In this document: piece after piece, positions 52,158-62,650 of the stretch
Position numbering within the stretch: the stretch's first letter is position 1
How the letters are laid out: every line of letters starts with the position of its first letter
From: Candidatus Phosphoribacter baldrii
GTDB taxonomy: Bacteria > Actinomycetota > Actinomycetes > Actinomycetales > Dermatophilaceae
DNA: 64,000 nt
Reading direction: 5' to 3'
Assembly (NCBI GenBank): GCA_016704565.1
Contig: JADIZV010000004.1
Location: 310,001 to 374,000, forward strand
The notes under the pieces: model-generated
Databases searched by the model: none
Seen by the model: only the letters and a program-made list of their open reading frames with translations
What the model was told of the DNA's origin: nothing
Translations under genes and position numbers: made by a program

Positions 52158-53348
52158 TCAGGTGGCGGTCGCGGCGAGCTGGCCGCAGGCGCCGTCGATC
52201 TCGCGACCGCGCGTGTCGCGGACCGTCGTCGGTATGCCGTGTGCCCGCAACCGCTCGACGAACTGCTGCTGCACGCCCGCGCGCGAGGCGGTCCAGCGGG
52301 AGCCTGGCGTGGGGTTGAGCGGGATCGGGTTGACGTGCACCCAGCCACGGCCGCGGGAGGTGAGCTTCTCCCCCAGCAGGTCGGCGCGCCAGGACTGGTC
52401 GTTGACGTCCCGGATGAGGGCGTATTCGATCGAGACCCGTCGTCCGGTCGCCTCGAAATAGCGGTATGCCGCGTCCAGCGCCTCGTCGACGCGCCAGCGG
52501 GTGTTGATCGGGACCAGCTCGTCCCGCAACTCGTCGTCCGGCGCATGCAGCGACAGGGCGAGGGTGACCGGGATGCCCTCGCCGGCCAGCCGGTCGATCC
52601 CCGGGACGAGCCCGACCGTCGACATGGTCAGGCCCCGGGCCGACATCCCCAGACCGTCGGGGGTGGGGTCGGTGAGCCGGCGGATCGCCCCGATCGCGCG
52701 CGTGTAGTTGGCCAGGGCCTCCCCCATCCCCATGAACACGACGTTGGACACCCGCAGTGGCCGGTCGCGCTCGGCCTCCGGGTCGCCGCCGGGCACCTCA
52801 CCGCGCCGCAGCATCCGGGCACCGGCGACGACCTGTTCGACGATCTCGGCGGTGGACAGGTTGCGGGTGAGCCCGCCCTGCCCGGTCGCGCAGAAGGGAC
52901 AGTTCATCCCGCAGCCGGCCTGGCTGGAGATGCACATCGTCACCCGGTCGGGGTAGCGCATGAGCACCGACTCGACCAAGGCCCCATCGTGCAGCCGCCA
53001 GACCGACTTCACCGTGCGGCCTTCGTCGGCGACCAGGTGTTTCACCGGGGTGAGCAGGGTGGGGAGTATCCCCGCGACGAGGCCGTCGCGCTGCGCCACG
53101 GGCAGGTCGGTCATCTCGTCAGGGCTGTCGACGAGCCGCTCGAAATAGTGCACGGCTAACTGCTTGGCCCGGAACCCCTTGTGGCCCAATGCCTCGACGG
53201 CGGCCGTGCGCTCACTGGGGGCGAGGTCGGCCAGGTGGGTGGGCGCCATACTGCGGCGGGGAGCCTCGAAGGTCAGCTCCCCCGGCGCGGGACGGCGAGC
53301 GGGGCGCGCGGCAGGCAGGGCCCCGGCCTCGTCGGGCGGCATCCTCAC
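52158..53348 (-). CDS. rlmN: dual-specificity RNA methyltransferase RlmN
   Basis: Radical-SAM enzyme methylating A2503 of 23S rRNA and A37 of some tRNAs. 396 residues. The cluster cysteines are in CISSQAGCGMNCPFCATGQGG; MGMGEALANYT and SLHAPDDELRDELVPIN are typical. LTFEAPRRSMAPTHLADL near the N-terminus supports the upstream start. 4 bp before cdsA. Confidence 0.95.
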   Translation of the reverse strand: MRMPPDEAGALPAARPARRPAPGELTFEAPRRSMAPTHLADLAPSERTAAVEALGHKGFRAKQLAVHYFERLVDSPDEMTDLPVAQRDGLVAGILPTLLTPVKHLVADEGRTVKSVWRLHDGALVESVLMRYPDRVTMCISSQAGCGMNCPFCATGQGGLTRNLSTAEIVEQVVAGARMLRRGEVPGGDPEAERDRPLRVSNVVFMGMGEALANYTRAIGAIRRLTDPTPDGLGMSARGLTMSTVGLVPGIDRLAGEGIPVTLALSLHAPDDELRDELVPINTRWRVDEALDAAYRYFEATGRRVSIEYALIRDVNDQSWRADLLGEKLTSRGRGWVHVNPIPLNPTPGSRWTASRAGVQQQFVERLRAHGIPTTVRDTRGREIDGACGQLAATAT

Positions 53349-53352
53349 TCGG

Positions 53353-54213
53353 TCACCGGGCGATCGGCAGGAGGATCGTCAGGGTCGCCCAGATGACGGG
53401 GGCCGAAACCATGAGCGAGTCCAACCGATCCATCAGGCCACCGTGGCCCGGGAGGATGTTGGACATGTCTTTGATCCCGAGGTCGCGTTTGATGGCGGAC
53501 TCGACCAGGTCGCCCAGGGTGGCAGCCGGCGCTGTGACAAGGCCAACGATGGCGCCAACCCACCAGGGCCCGTTCAGGCCGAGAGTGACGCACACGATGC
53601 CGACGATGATGCAGCCGATGAACGATCCGACGAAGCCTTCCCACGTCTTCTTCGGACTGATCCGCGGCGCCATCGGATGACGCCCGGCGAGGACGCCGAC
53701 GGCATACCCGCCGACGTCACTGGCCACTGTGACGCACAGGAACGTGAAACTGCGCCACGCGCCGTCGGGTGCCGCGAGCAGCAGCATGGCGAACCCCGCC
53801 AGCAGGGCCGGGTATGCCGCGATGAAGATGCCCGCGCCCACGTCGGCTGCCGCGCCGACCACGTTCTCGCTGCCGCGCCACATGAGCACCAGCGCGCAGG
53901 TGAGGGCGAAAGCGACGAACAGCGCCTCCTCGCCGAGGAAGAACGCTGCGGACAATTGGACGACACAGCCGAGCACCACCGGAAACACGGGGACGCGAAT
54001 CCCTCTGCGGCGCATGGCCTGGGCGATCTCCCAACACCCGATCGAGACCGACGCAGTGGCCAACACGAGGAAAAGCTCTTTGTGCCAGAAGTGCGTGATG
54101 ATGATGAGGGCGCCGAGCAGCAAGCCGACGCCGATCGCGGCCGGGAGGTTGCGGCCGGCGCGTGAAGACTTCTCCGGCTCGGTGGCCTGCGGAACGGGCT
54201 GGGAGGCGCTCAT
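53353..54213 (-). CDS. cdsA: phosphatidate cytidylyltransferase
   Basis: Makes CDP-diacylglycerol. 286 residues, mostly membrane. The signature is SDVGGYAVGVLAGRHPM...SPKKTWEGFVGSFIG, followed by GDLVESAIKRDLGIKDMSNILPGHGG with the metal-binding acidic residues. A short polar head precedes the first membrane segment. Confidence 0.95.
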   Translation of the reverse strand: MSASQPVPQATEPEKSSRAGRNLPAAIGVGLLLGALIIITHFWHKELFLVLATASVSIGCWEIAQAMRRRGIRVPVFPVVLGCVVQLSAAFFLGEEALFVAFALTCALVLMWRGSENVVGAAADVGAGIFIAAYPALLAGFAMLLLAAPDGAWRSFTFLCVTVASDVGGYAVGVLAGRHPMAPRISPKKTWEGFVGSFIGCIIVGIVCVTLGLNGPWWVGAIVGLVTAPAATLGDLVESAIKRDLGIKDMSNILPGHGGLMDRLDSLMVSAPVIWATLTILLPIAR

Positions 54214-54235
54214 CGGGACGCCGAGGGTCGAGGCG

Positions 54236-54793
54236 TCACACCTCGAGCAGCTCGGCCTCCTTGCCCTTGAGCAGGTGATCGACAGTGTCGACGTACTTCT
54301 TGGTCATCTGGTCGAGCTCCTTCTCGGCTCGCACCCCGTCGTCCTCGCCGATGTCGCCGTCCTTGATGGCGTGCTCGAGGTCGGTTTTGGCCTTGCGTCG
54401 GACGTTCCGGATCGAGACCCGGGCCTCTTCGGCCTTGTGGTGGGCCAGCTTGATGTAGTCACGGCGCCGGTCTTCGGTGAGCACGGGCAGGATGCACCGG
54501 ATGACAACCCCGTCGTTGCTCGGGTTGACCCCGAGGTCGGAGTCGCGGATGGCCTTTTCGATGCCGTGCATCGCCTTGGCGTCGAAGGGCTTGATGAGGA
54601 TCGTCCGCGCCTCGGGCGTCTGGAACGAGGCCAGCTGCTGCATAGGGGTCGGCGAGCCGTAGTAGTCCACGAGGAGTTTGTTGAACATCCCCGGGTTGGC
54701 CCGACCGGTGCGGATGCCGGCGAAGTCCTCCTTGGCGACCTCGACGGCCTTCTCCATCTTCTCCTCGGCCTCGAAGAGTGTCTCGTCGATCAT
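54236..54793 (-). CDS. frr: ribosome recycling factor
   Basis: Splits post-termination ribosomes with EF-G. 185 residues of the usual length. RTGRANPGMFNKLLVDYYGSPTPMQQLAS and RDSDLGVNPSNDGVVIRCILPVLTEDRRRD are highly typical. 28 bp after pyrH, as in most bacteria. Confidence 0.97.
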   Translation of the reverse strand: MIDETLFEAEEKMEKAVEVAKEDFAGIRTGRANPGMFNKLLVDYYGSPTPMQQLASFQTPEARTILIKPFDAKAMHGIEKAIRDSDLGVNPSNDGVVIRCILPVLTEDRRRDYIKLAHHKAEEARVSIRNVRRKAKTDLEHAIKDGDIGEDDGVRAEKELDQMTKKYVDTVDHLLKGKEAELLEV

Positions 54794-54821
54794 CGCGGTC
54801 GTCCTGCTCCTTGCCCGTGGG

Positions 54822-55598
54822 TCATCCGGCGGTCACCAGTGTGCCGATCCTCTCACCTCGCAGGGCGCGGGTGATGTTTCCCTCGCCCTCCATGCCGAAC
54901 ACGAGCATGGGGAGACGGTTTTCGGCGCACAAGGCGAAGGCGGCGGCGTCAAGGATCTTTAGGCCGCGGGCCAGCGCGTCAGCGAAGGTCAACGCCTCGA
55001 TCTTGGTCGCCGACGGGTCGACCTTGGGGTCGGCGGTGTAGATGCCGTCGACGCCGCTCTTGGCGATGAGCAGGCGGTCGCAGTGGGTCTCCAGGGCGCG
55101 TTGCGCACTGACCGTGTCGGTGGAGAAGAACGGCATCCCGGCGCCAGCACCGAAGATGACAACCCGGCCCTTCTCCATGTGCCGGATGGCGCGCAACGGG
55201 ATGTAGGCCTCGGCGACCTGAGCCATCGTGATCGCCGTCTGCACCCGGGTCGGAACTCCCGCCTTCTCGAGGAAGTCCTGCAGGGCCAAGCAGTTCATCA
55301 CCGTGCCAAGCATGCCCATGTAGTCGGCGCGGGCGCGATCCATGCCCTTTTGCTGCAGCTCGGCGCCGCGGAAGAAGTTGCCGCCACCGACCACGACCGA
55401 CACCTGGATGCCGTCAGCCACCGCCGCCGCGATCTGCCCGGCGATCTGTTTGACGACGTCGGGGTCGACCCCCGTCTTGCCGCCGCCGAAGACCTCACCG
55501 GAGAGCTTGAGCAAGACCCTCGGGTATGCCGGGTGCTCACCGCCCGAGGCAGGGTCGGCTGCTGCTGTGGTCGGCGTCGGGGTCTCCGGCACGGTCAT
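54822..55598 (-). CDS. pyrH: UMP kinase
   Basis: Phosphorylates UMP. 258 residues from ATG 55598. LLKLSGEVFGG, VVVGGGNFFRG and GTGNPFFSTD-type GAGMPFFSTDT are the family motifs. About 25 Thr/Pro/Ala-rich residues precede the conserved start. 154 bp after tsf with a hairpin between. Confidence 0.95.
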   Translation of the reverse strand: MTVPETPTPTTAAADPASGGEHPAYPRVLLKLSGEVFGGGKTGVDPDVVKQIAGQIAAAVADGIQVSVVVGGGNFFRGAELQQKGMDRARADYMGMLGTVMNCLALQDFLEKAGVPTRVQTAITMAQVAEAYIPLRAIRHMEKGRVVIFGAGAGMPFFSTDTVSAQRALETHCDRLLIAKSGVDGIYTADPKVDPSATKIEALTFADALARGLKILDAAAFALCAENRLPMLVFGMEGEGNITRALRGERIGTLVTAG

Positions 55599-55674
55599 CG
55601 GCACGTTCCTTGTCAGGGTCGGTCTGCTCGGCGGTGAACCGATCTTCCCACAACCGCAAACCCGGCCCGGACGA

Positions 55675-55711
55675 CGTATGCCGCCCGCCCGAGGTGGGCG
55701 GACGGCATACG
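55675..55711 (-). terminator. hairpin from two motif copies between tsf and pyrH
   Basis: CGTATGCCG (55675-55683) pairs with CGGCATACG (55703-55711), continued inward by CCGCCC/GGGCGG. It starts about 42 bp after the tsf stop and could end or attenuate the rpsB-tsf transcript before pyrH. Confidence 0.6.
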
Positions 55712-55752
55712 GCGTTGCGGTGGTGCGTGGCGCGGGCTGGACTCGCCCGCGG

Positions 55753-56583
55753 TTAGTTGCCGACGCGGAACCGGGCGAAGCCAGTGGCCTCGGCGCCCGC
55801 TTCCTTGAGCACCTGGGCGACCGACTTCTTCTGGTCCTTGGCGAAGGCCTGCTCGAGCAGGACGTTCTCCTTGAAGTAGCCGTTGACCCGGCCCTCGATG
55901 ATCCGCGGCAGGGCGGCCTCGGGCTTGCCCTCCTCGCGGGCGGTCGCCTCGGCGATCCGCTGCTCGTTGGCGACGACGTCGGCGGGGACGTCGGCACGTG
56001 CGAGCACCGTCGGGGAGAAGGCCGCGACGTGCATGGCGACGTCGTGGGCGATCTCCTCGTCGCCGCCGCTGGTGGCCAGCAGGACGCCGATCTGGGCGGG
56101 CAGGTCACGGCTGGTCTTGTGCAGGTAGGCCACGACACGCTCACCGGTCACCCGGGCCACGCGGCGGACCTCGATCTTTTCGCCGGTGGCCGCGTTGCCT
56201 TCGATGAGCAACTCGGCGACGGTGCGCCCGTCGGGCAGGGTGCTCGCGACGAGCGCCTCGGCGTCGGTCGCCTCGGTGGCGATGGCCTGGGCGAGGACTT
56301 GCTCGGCCAGGGCGATGAACCGCTCGCCCTTGGCGACGAAGTCGGTCTCGCAGTTGACCTCGACGAGGGTGCCGACGCCGGCCTCGGCCTTGGCGGCGAC
56401 CAAACCGTTGGAGGCCGAGCGGCCCTCACGCTTGGTGACGCCCTTGAGGCCCTTGATCCGCAGGATCTCGGCGGCCTTGGCCATGTCGCCATCGGCCTCT
56501 TCGAGGGCCTTCTTGACGTCCATCATTCCGGCGGCGGTCTGCTCGCGCAGCGCCTTGATGTCAGCGGCGGTGAAATTCGCCAT
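55753..56583 (-). CDS. tsf: elongation factor Ts
   Basis: Nucleotide exchange factor of EF-Tu. 276 residues. AADIKALREQTAAGMMDVKKALEEADGD at the start and VEVNCETDFVAKGERF are the standard signatures. 60 bp after rpsB. Confidence 0.97.
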   Translation of the reverse strand: MANFTAADIKALREQTAAGMMDVKKALEEADGDMAKAAEILRIKGLKGVTKREGRSASNGLVAAKAEAGVGTLVEVNCETDFVAKGERFIALAEQVLAQAIATEATDAEALVASTLPDGRTVAELLIEGNAATGEKIEVRRVARVTGERVVAYLHKTSRDLPAQIGVLLATSGGDEEIAHDVAMHVAAFSPTVLARADVPADVVANEQRIAEATAREEGKPEAALPRIIEGRVNGYFKENVLLEQAFAKDQKKSVAQVLKEAGAEATGFARFRVGN

Positions 56584-56643
56584 CGTTACTCTCTCTGGGG
56601 TTTTCGGTCGGGAATGGGTATGCCGTGTGGTCCGGCAGGTGGC

Positions 56644-57597
56644 TCAGGCCTGCGCCTCGTCGGCGGCGGCCTCGGCGACCTCGGCGACCTCGGCGGCGGG
56701 CGCCTCGTCGGCAACAGCCTCAGCGGCTTCGTCGCCGACAGTCTCGGCAGCCTCGGCGGCCGGGGTCTCGGCGGCAGCCGGAGCCTCGACGGCCTCGGCG
56801 GCGGGGGCGGCCGCGGCGGCCTCGGCCTCGGCGTAGAGCTCGCGCTCCCACTCGGCCAGCGGCTCGTCGGCGGCGACGCCCTCAGCGGCCTCACCGGTGC
56901 GGACGCTCGACCGCGCCACCAGACCGTCGGCGACGGCGTCGGCGATGACTCGGGTCAGCAGGGCCACCGAACGGATCGCGTCGTCGTTGCCCGGGATCTT
57001 GTAGTCGACCTCGTCCGGGTCACAGTTGGTGTCAAGGATCGCGATGACCGGCAGGCCAAGCTTGCGGGCCTCGTCGACCGCGAGGTGCTCCTTCTTGGTG
57101 TCGACGATCCAGACAGCGGAAGGGACCCGGGACATCGTGCGGATGCCGCCCAGGGTCTTCTCGAGCTTGTCCTTCTCGCGCTTGAGGATGAGCAGCTCCT
57201 TCTTGGTGTGGCCCGAACCGGCCACGTCGTCGAAGTCGATGTCCTCGAGCTCCTTGAGGCGCTGCAACCGCTTGGAGATCGTCGTGAAGTTGGTGAGCAT
57301 GCCGCCGAGCCAGCGGTGGTTGACGTAGGGCATCCCCACGCGGGTGGCCTGCTCGGCCACGGGCTCTTGGGCCTGCTTCTTGGTGCCGACGAACAGGATC
57401 GACCCGCCGTGCGCCACGGTCTCCTTGACGAACTCGTAGGCGTCGTTGATGTGGGTCAGCGACTGCTGCAGGTCGATGATGTAGATCCCGTTGCGCTCGG
57501 TCATGATGAAGCGCTTCATCTTGGGATTCCACCGGCGGGTCTGGTGCCCGAAGTGGACGCCGCTCTCGAGGAGCTGGCGCATGGTGACGACGGCCAT
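56644..57597 (-). CDS. rpsB: 30S ribosomal protein S2
   Basis: 317 residues. The core (to about 245) has MRQLLESGVHFGHQTRRWNPKM, GGMLTNFTTI and PVIAILDTNCDPDEVDYKIPGNDDA. The last ~70 residues are an Ala/Glu-rich acidic tail (EAAAAAPAAEAVEAPAAAE) that most S2 proteins lack. First gene of the rpsB-tsf-pyrH-frr-cdsA-rlmN run. Confidence 0.97.
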   Translation of the reverse strand: MAVVTMRQLLESGVHFGHQTRRWNPKMKRFIMTERNGIYIIDLQQSLTHINDAYEFVKETVAHGGSILFVGTKKQAQEPVAEQATRVGMPYVNHRWLGGMLTNFTTISKRLQRLKELEDIDFDDVAGSGHTKKELLILKREKDKLEKTLGGIRTMSRVPSAVWIVDTKKEHLAVDEARKLGLPVIAILDTNCDPDEVDYKIPGNDDAIRSVALLTRVIADAVADGLVARSSVRTGEAAEGVAADEPLAEWERELYAEAEAAAAAPAAEAVEAPAAAETPAAEAAETVGDEAAEAVADEAPAAEVAEVAEAAADEAQA

Positions 57598-57889
57598 GCC
57601 GTGTTCTCCTATGTGTCGTTGTCAGTTCCGTCGGTAGGCCGCGGGCTGCGCGCCGGGGGCGCGAGTGCGGCATACCTGCCTGGCGTCCTGACCCACCCCG
57701 CCGGTATGCCGTGTGGCCGACCGGACTGCTGTGGTGCGCCTCCGAGGGCCATGGGCCAACGGCGAGGGACGCGCGAAATGGTGGTGCGGGAGTGTTGCGA
57801 TGGTTCGAACGGCCCGGAGGCCATCGCTCATCCTACGGCCTGGCCGGGGCCTGCCGTTAATCGGCCCGGCCCGACCCGCCACCGGCAGT
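57598..57889 (-). promoter_or_regulatory. leader and promoter region of rpsB
   Basis: 292 bp upstream of rpsB. It holds an inverted motif pair, CGGCATACC (57668-57676) and GGTATGCCG (57703-57711), with a 26-nt loop. S2 often represses its own operon through a leader RNA; whether this pair forms that structure or ends the upstream flavoprotein transcript cannot be told. Confidence 0.4.
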
Positions 57890-59383
57890 TCAGCTGTCGA
57901 AGCCGACGCCGAGCCGGTCCAGGGTCCGCAGCCAGAGGTTGCGCTCTCCAGTGCGGTCCTGCGCGGCGAGGGACGCACGGGTGGCGCGGACGGCGGCATA
58001 CCGGATCGGCTCGGGCGGGAACGGCACCGGCTTGCGGCGGACCATCCCCAGCCCAGTGAGTTCGGTGTCCCGGCCGCTGAGCAGGTCGAGCGCAACCCGG
58101 GCCCCGAAGCGCGACGAGCCGACCCCCAGCCCGGTGTAGCCGACCGCGTAGGCGACCCGGCCGCCATGGGTGCGCCCGAAGAACGGGGTGAACCGGGACG
58201 TCGTGTCGATGACCCCCGCCCAACGATGGGTGAACCGCAGCCCGGCCAGCTGAGGGAAGATCGCGAAGAAGTGGGTGGCGAGCAGATCGTGAGAGGCGGA
58301 CTGCTCCAGGGCCGGGTCGATCCGGCCACTGAAGTGGTAGTTGGCGTCGAAGCCGCCGAAGAGGATCCGGTCATCAAGGGTGCGCCGGTAGTAGTGGAAC
58401 TGGTTGCCGGCGTCGGTGAGGCCTTCGCGGCCCTGCCACCCGACCGCGGCGAGCTGCGCCGGGCTCAGTGGCTCGGTCATGAGGACGTGGTCGTAGACCG
58501 GCAGGATGAAGGCCCGCAGCCGTTTGAGCACTCCCGGATAGGCGTTGGTGCCGACGACGACCCGGTCGGCGCGGATCGCTCCGGTCGTCGTGGTGACCCG
58601 GAGGGCACGTCCATCGACGGTCAGACCGGTGGCGGGGCTGCCCTCGTGGATGGTTCCGCCGAGTGACTCGATGGCCGCCGCCAGCCCCCAGACCAGCCCT
58701 CCCGGGTCGACGAGAGCGACGGACGGATCGAACCAGCCACCGCGATAGAGCGGGGAGTCAACGCGGGCGCGGGCCGTGTCGCCGTCGAGCAACTCGGCCG
58801 GGAGCCCGTGCGCGCGATGAAGCTCGTATCCCTCAGTGATCGCCGCGTCCTGGTTGGGGGTGAGCGAGAGGGTCAGCTCGCCGGGGCGGTGGAAGTCGGC
58901 GTCGATCCCGTATGCCGTGAGGCTGGCTTCCAGCCCGGCGATGTTCTGCGAGCCAAGGCGCTCAAGAGTGGGCAGCTCGTCCGGCCAGAGCGCGGCTCCT
59001 TGGGCCAGGCCGTGGGTGAGCGAGGTGGAGACGAAGCCACCGTTGCGTCCGGAGGCCCCGGTGCCCAGACGCCCGGCCTCAAGCACGACCACCGAGCTGC
59101 CGGGGTCGTCCTCGAGTGCTTGCAGAGCGGCCCACAGGCCGGTGAACCCGCCCCCGATGACGACGAGATCGGCTCGGCGCTCGACGCCTGCCGCAGTCCG
59201 GACTCCGTGCAGGACCGGGCGGGGTTCGGGGCGTTGGGGCCGGTGCGCCGGGTCGGTCCAGTAGACCTCGGGCACGGCGTCGGCGAGGGCTGCGGCGACG
59301 ACGGCGGGATCGACACCGGCATACGGGTCGAAGGAGTCACGGGGCTTGGGGGTGGGGTTGGCGAAAGGCAGGCGAGGTCGCAC
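57890..59383 (-). CDS. FAD-dependent oxidoreductase (DAO family), paralogue of 43036
   Basis: 497 residues from GTG 59383 (weak ribosome site; start uncertain). FAD motif LVVIGGGFTGLWAALQAL, EAGRLGTGASGRNGGFVS, FHRPGELTLS, and RFTHRWAGVIDTTSRFTPFFG. Same family as the polyamine-locus oxidase, with a longer N-terminus. An amidase and a thioesterase follow upstream on the same strand; the substrate is unknown. Confidence 0.84.
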   Translation of the reverse strand: MRPRLPFANPTPKPRDSFDPYAGVDPAVVAAALADAVPEVYWTDPAHRPQRPEPRPVLHGVRTAAGVERRADLVVIGGGFTGLWAALQALEDDPGSSVVVLEAGRLGTGASGRNGGFVSTSLTHGLAQGAALWPDELPTLERLGSQNIAGLEASLTAYGIDADFHRPGELTLSLTPNQDAAITEGYELHRAHGLPAELLDGDTARARVDSPLYRGGWFDPSVALVDPGGLVWGLAAAIESLGGTIHEGSPATGLTVDGRALRVTTTTGAIRADRVVVGTNAYPGVLKRLRAFILPVYDHVLMTEPLSPAQLAAVGWQGREGLTDAGNQFHYYRRTLDDRILFGGFDANYHFSGRIDPALEQSASHDLLATHFFAIFPQLAGLRFTHRWAGVIDTTSRFTPFFGRTHGGRVAYAVGYTGLGVGSSRFGARVALDLLSGRDTELTGLGMVRRKPVPFPPEPIRYAAVRATRASLAAQDRTGERNLWLRTLDRLGVGFDS

Positions 59384-59435
59384 GGCGCCATTGTGCCGGG
59401 TCCAGGGACGAGGCCATGGCCACGGACAGCCGGGA

Positions 59436-60821
59436 TCACCTCGACGAGGGAAGGCCACCTTCCAGTTGGGCTGCCAGGGCCAGGAGCAGCCCCTCTTCGC
59501 CCAATCCCGCGGCGAGTTGAGCGCCGACCGGCCAGCCCTCCTGAGTGGGGCTGGCGGGGACCGATATCGCCGGGTGTCCAGTGACGTTGAAGATCGAGGT
59601 GAAGCCGACGAGGGTCGTGCAGACGAGCTGGGCACGGACGGTGCCCATCCCGTCGAGCTGACCCAGCGGAGGCGGTGGCACGGGCATCGTCGGCGTCACC
59701 AGGACGTCCCACCGAGCCAACAGCCCGTCGATGGTGGCGGTCACCCGCTCCCCCGACCGCAGAGCTCGGTCGACGACCCGATCGGTGGCCCAGCCGGACA
59801 GGCGCACCGTGGCCCGCGTCCGCGGCTCCAGCAGGTCGGGGTGCTCGACCTGGCCGGCCTCGACGCGCATTCCGGCATAAAACTGCGGCAGGAACGCCGA
59901 CGTTGGCGTCGGCCAGCGCGGGGAGATCTCTTCGACGTCGTGGCCGAGGGCCGCCAGGCGTTCGGCCAGGGCTGCCACGGCCTGGGCCACCTGCGGGTCG
60001 ACCTTGTTCCCCGGGACGATCGCCTTGGTCGTCCAGCCGATCCGCAGCGGCCGGGGTGGTTGGGCGGCGGCCTCGGCGAACGGCATACGGGGCGAAGGGA
60101 GTTGCCACCGATCGGACGGAAGGGCACCGGAGATAACGTCGAGGACGAGGGCCGAGTCGGCGGCCGTGCGGGTGAGCGCGCCCAGGGCGACGAGCCCGAA
60201 CCAGTGCTGGGTCAGCGGCGAGACGCTCACCCGGCCGCGCGTGGGCTTGAGGCCAACCAGGCCGCAGCAGGAGGCGGGGATGCGGATCGACCCCCCGCCG
60301 TCGGCACCCATGCCCACCGGCACCATGCCCGCCGCGACGGCGGCCGCGGACCCGCCCGACGAGCCTCCGGCCGATCGGGTGAGGTCGTGGGGGTTGTGAG
60401 TGCGCCCGTAACGCAGGCTCTCGGTGTGGGGGAACTGACCGAACTCCGGCATCGAGGTCTTGCCGACGATGATCGCTCCTGCCGCGCGCAGCCGCCGGAT
60501 CACCTCGGAGTCGGCTGTTGCCGGCGTGGAGTTGCCGCGCCCGCCGAGGGTGGTCACGTGTCCCGTGACGTCGTACTCCTCCTTGACGGCGACCGGGACT
60601 CCGGCCAGCGGGCCGTCGTGGCCGGGTCCGCCGGCGTCGAGGGCGTCGGCCTCGGCGAGGGCCTGCTGCGCCCGGACGACCGTGAAGGCGCGAATCTCGC
60701 CGTCGCGCGCGGCGATCCGGGCGAGCGACTGCTCGACGGCATACCGGGCCGTATGCCGCCCGCTGCGGACCGCCTCGGCCGTCTCGACCGCGGTCGGGAC
60801 GGGAGGGACTTGCTCGCTCAC
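59436..60821 (-). CDS. amidase (amidase signature family)
   Basis: 461 residues from GTG 60821, overlapping the thioesterase stop as GTGA. The catalytic triad is visible: Lys in AVKEEYDV, Ser in RSAGGSSGGSAAAVAAG, and the nucleophile Ser in GADGGGSIRIPAS. Amide substrate unknown; GatA is unlikely because gatB/gatC are absent. Confidence 0.9.
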   Translation of the reverse strand: MSEQVPPVPTAVETAEAVRSGRHTARYAVEQSLARIAARDGEIRAFTVVRAQQALAEADALDAGGPGHDGPLAGVPVAVKEEYDVTGHVTTLGGRGNSTPATADSEVIRRLRAAGAIIVGKTSMPEFGQFPHTESLRYGRTHNPHDLTRSAGGSSGGSAAAVAAGMVPVGMGADGGGSIRIPASCCGLVGLKPTRGRVSVSPLTQHWFGLVALGALTRTAADSALVLDVISGALPSDRWQLPSPRMPFAEAAAQPPRPLRIGWTTKAIVPGNKVDPQVAQAVAALAERLAALGHDVEEISPRWPTPTSAFLPQFYAGMRVEAGQVEHPDLLEPRTRATVRLSGWATDRVVDRALRSGERVTATIDGLLARWDVLVTPTMPVPPPPLGQLDGMGTVRAQLVCTTLVGFTSIFNVTGHPAISVPASPTQEGWPVGAQLAAGLGEEGLLLALAAQLEGGLPSSR

Positions 60822-61282
60822 GGGGTGGGCTGGCGGAGCTGGACTGCGATGACGTGGCCGGTCACGGTGACCTGACCGTCCGCGATGACCTCCGCGTCGA
60901 CGACGACCTTGCGCTCCCCCACCTCCACCGGCCAGGCGCGCAGCTGGAGCTCCCCACCCATGGGGGTCGGTGCCGTGAAGCTCACCTGGAGCAGGCCGGT
61001 GACATACCGCAGGACGGGGTCGCTGCCGATCTCGCGGCCGTCGGCGGCATACCGGGCGGCTGCTGCGGTGCCCACGGCGTGGCAGTCGATGAGCGAGGCG
61101 AGCAGCCCGCCGTAGACGACGCCGGTGATGGCCAGGTGGTAGGGCTTGGGCTGGAAGGTCGCCACCCCCTGCGCGCCGTCCCAGAAGGTGCGGATGTGCA
61201 GACCGTCGTCGTTGAGCCGGCCGCAGCCGTAGCAGACGGCCACGTCGGGTGGGTAGGAGTCCTGGACCGCCACGGAAGTCAT
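60818..61282 (-). CDS. PaaI/hotdog-fold thioesterase
   Basis: 154 residues from ATG 61282. VCYGCGRLNDDGLHIRTFWDG at the start and GVVYGGLLASLIDCHAVGTAAAAR carry the hotdog helix and active-site region. Likely hydrolyses an acyl-CoA; substrate unknown. Translationally coupled to the amidase. Confidence 0.85.
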   Translation of the reverse strand: MTSVAVQDSYPPDVAVCYGCGRLNDDGLHIRTFWDGAQGVATFQPKPYHLAITGVVYGGLLASLIDCHAVGTAAAARYAADGREIGSDPVLRYVTGLLQVSFTAPTPMGGELQLRAWPVEVGERKVVVDAEVIADGQVTVTGHVIAVQLRQPTP

Positions 61283-61321
61283 GGGCCCCACGGTAGCGGC
61301 GCGGCGGCATACGGTGAGGGC

Positions 61322-62488
<1,167 letters not shown>

Positions 62489-62518
62489 CCGCCCGAGAAA
62501 CGCCGCTGGACCGGGGCT

Positions 62519-62539
62519 CCCGTCGCTTCGGTCGACGGG
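62519..62539 (+). terminator. hairpin terminator after the aminotransferase
   Basis: CCCGTCG (62519-62525) pairs with CGACGGG (62533-62539), 30 bp after the stop. Confidence 0.5.
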
Positions 62540-62650
62540 CGCTGACTGCGGGATCGGTGTTGTCCACAGGCCAGCAGGCGGACGTCAGACCGTCCACAGG
62601 CGCCCAGTGGCCGATTGCTGACGGCGCTTCCGTGCGGGCAGGGTCGGCTC

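Noticed and set aside
55342..58059. 905-codon open frame on the plus strand
   Set aside because: It is antisense to tsf, rpsB and pyrH and has no recognisable domain.
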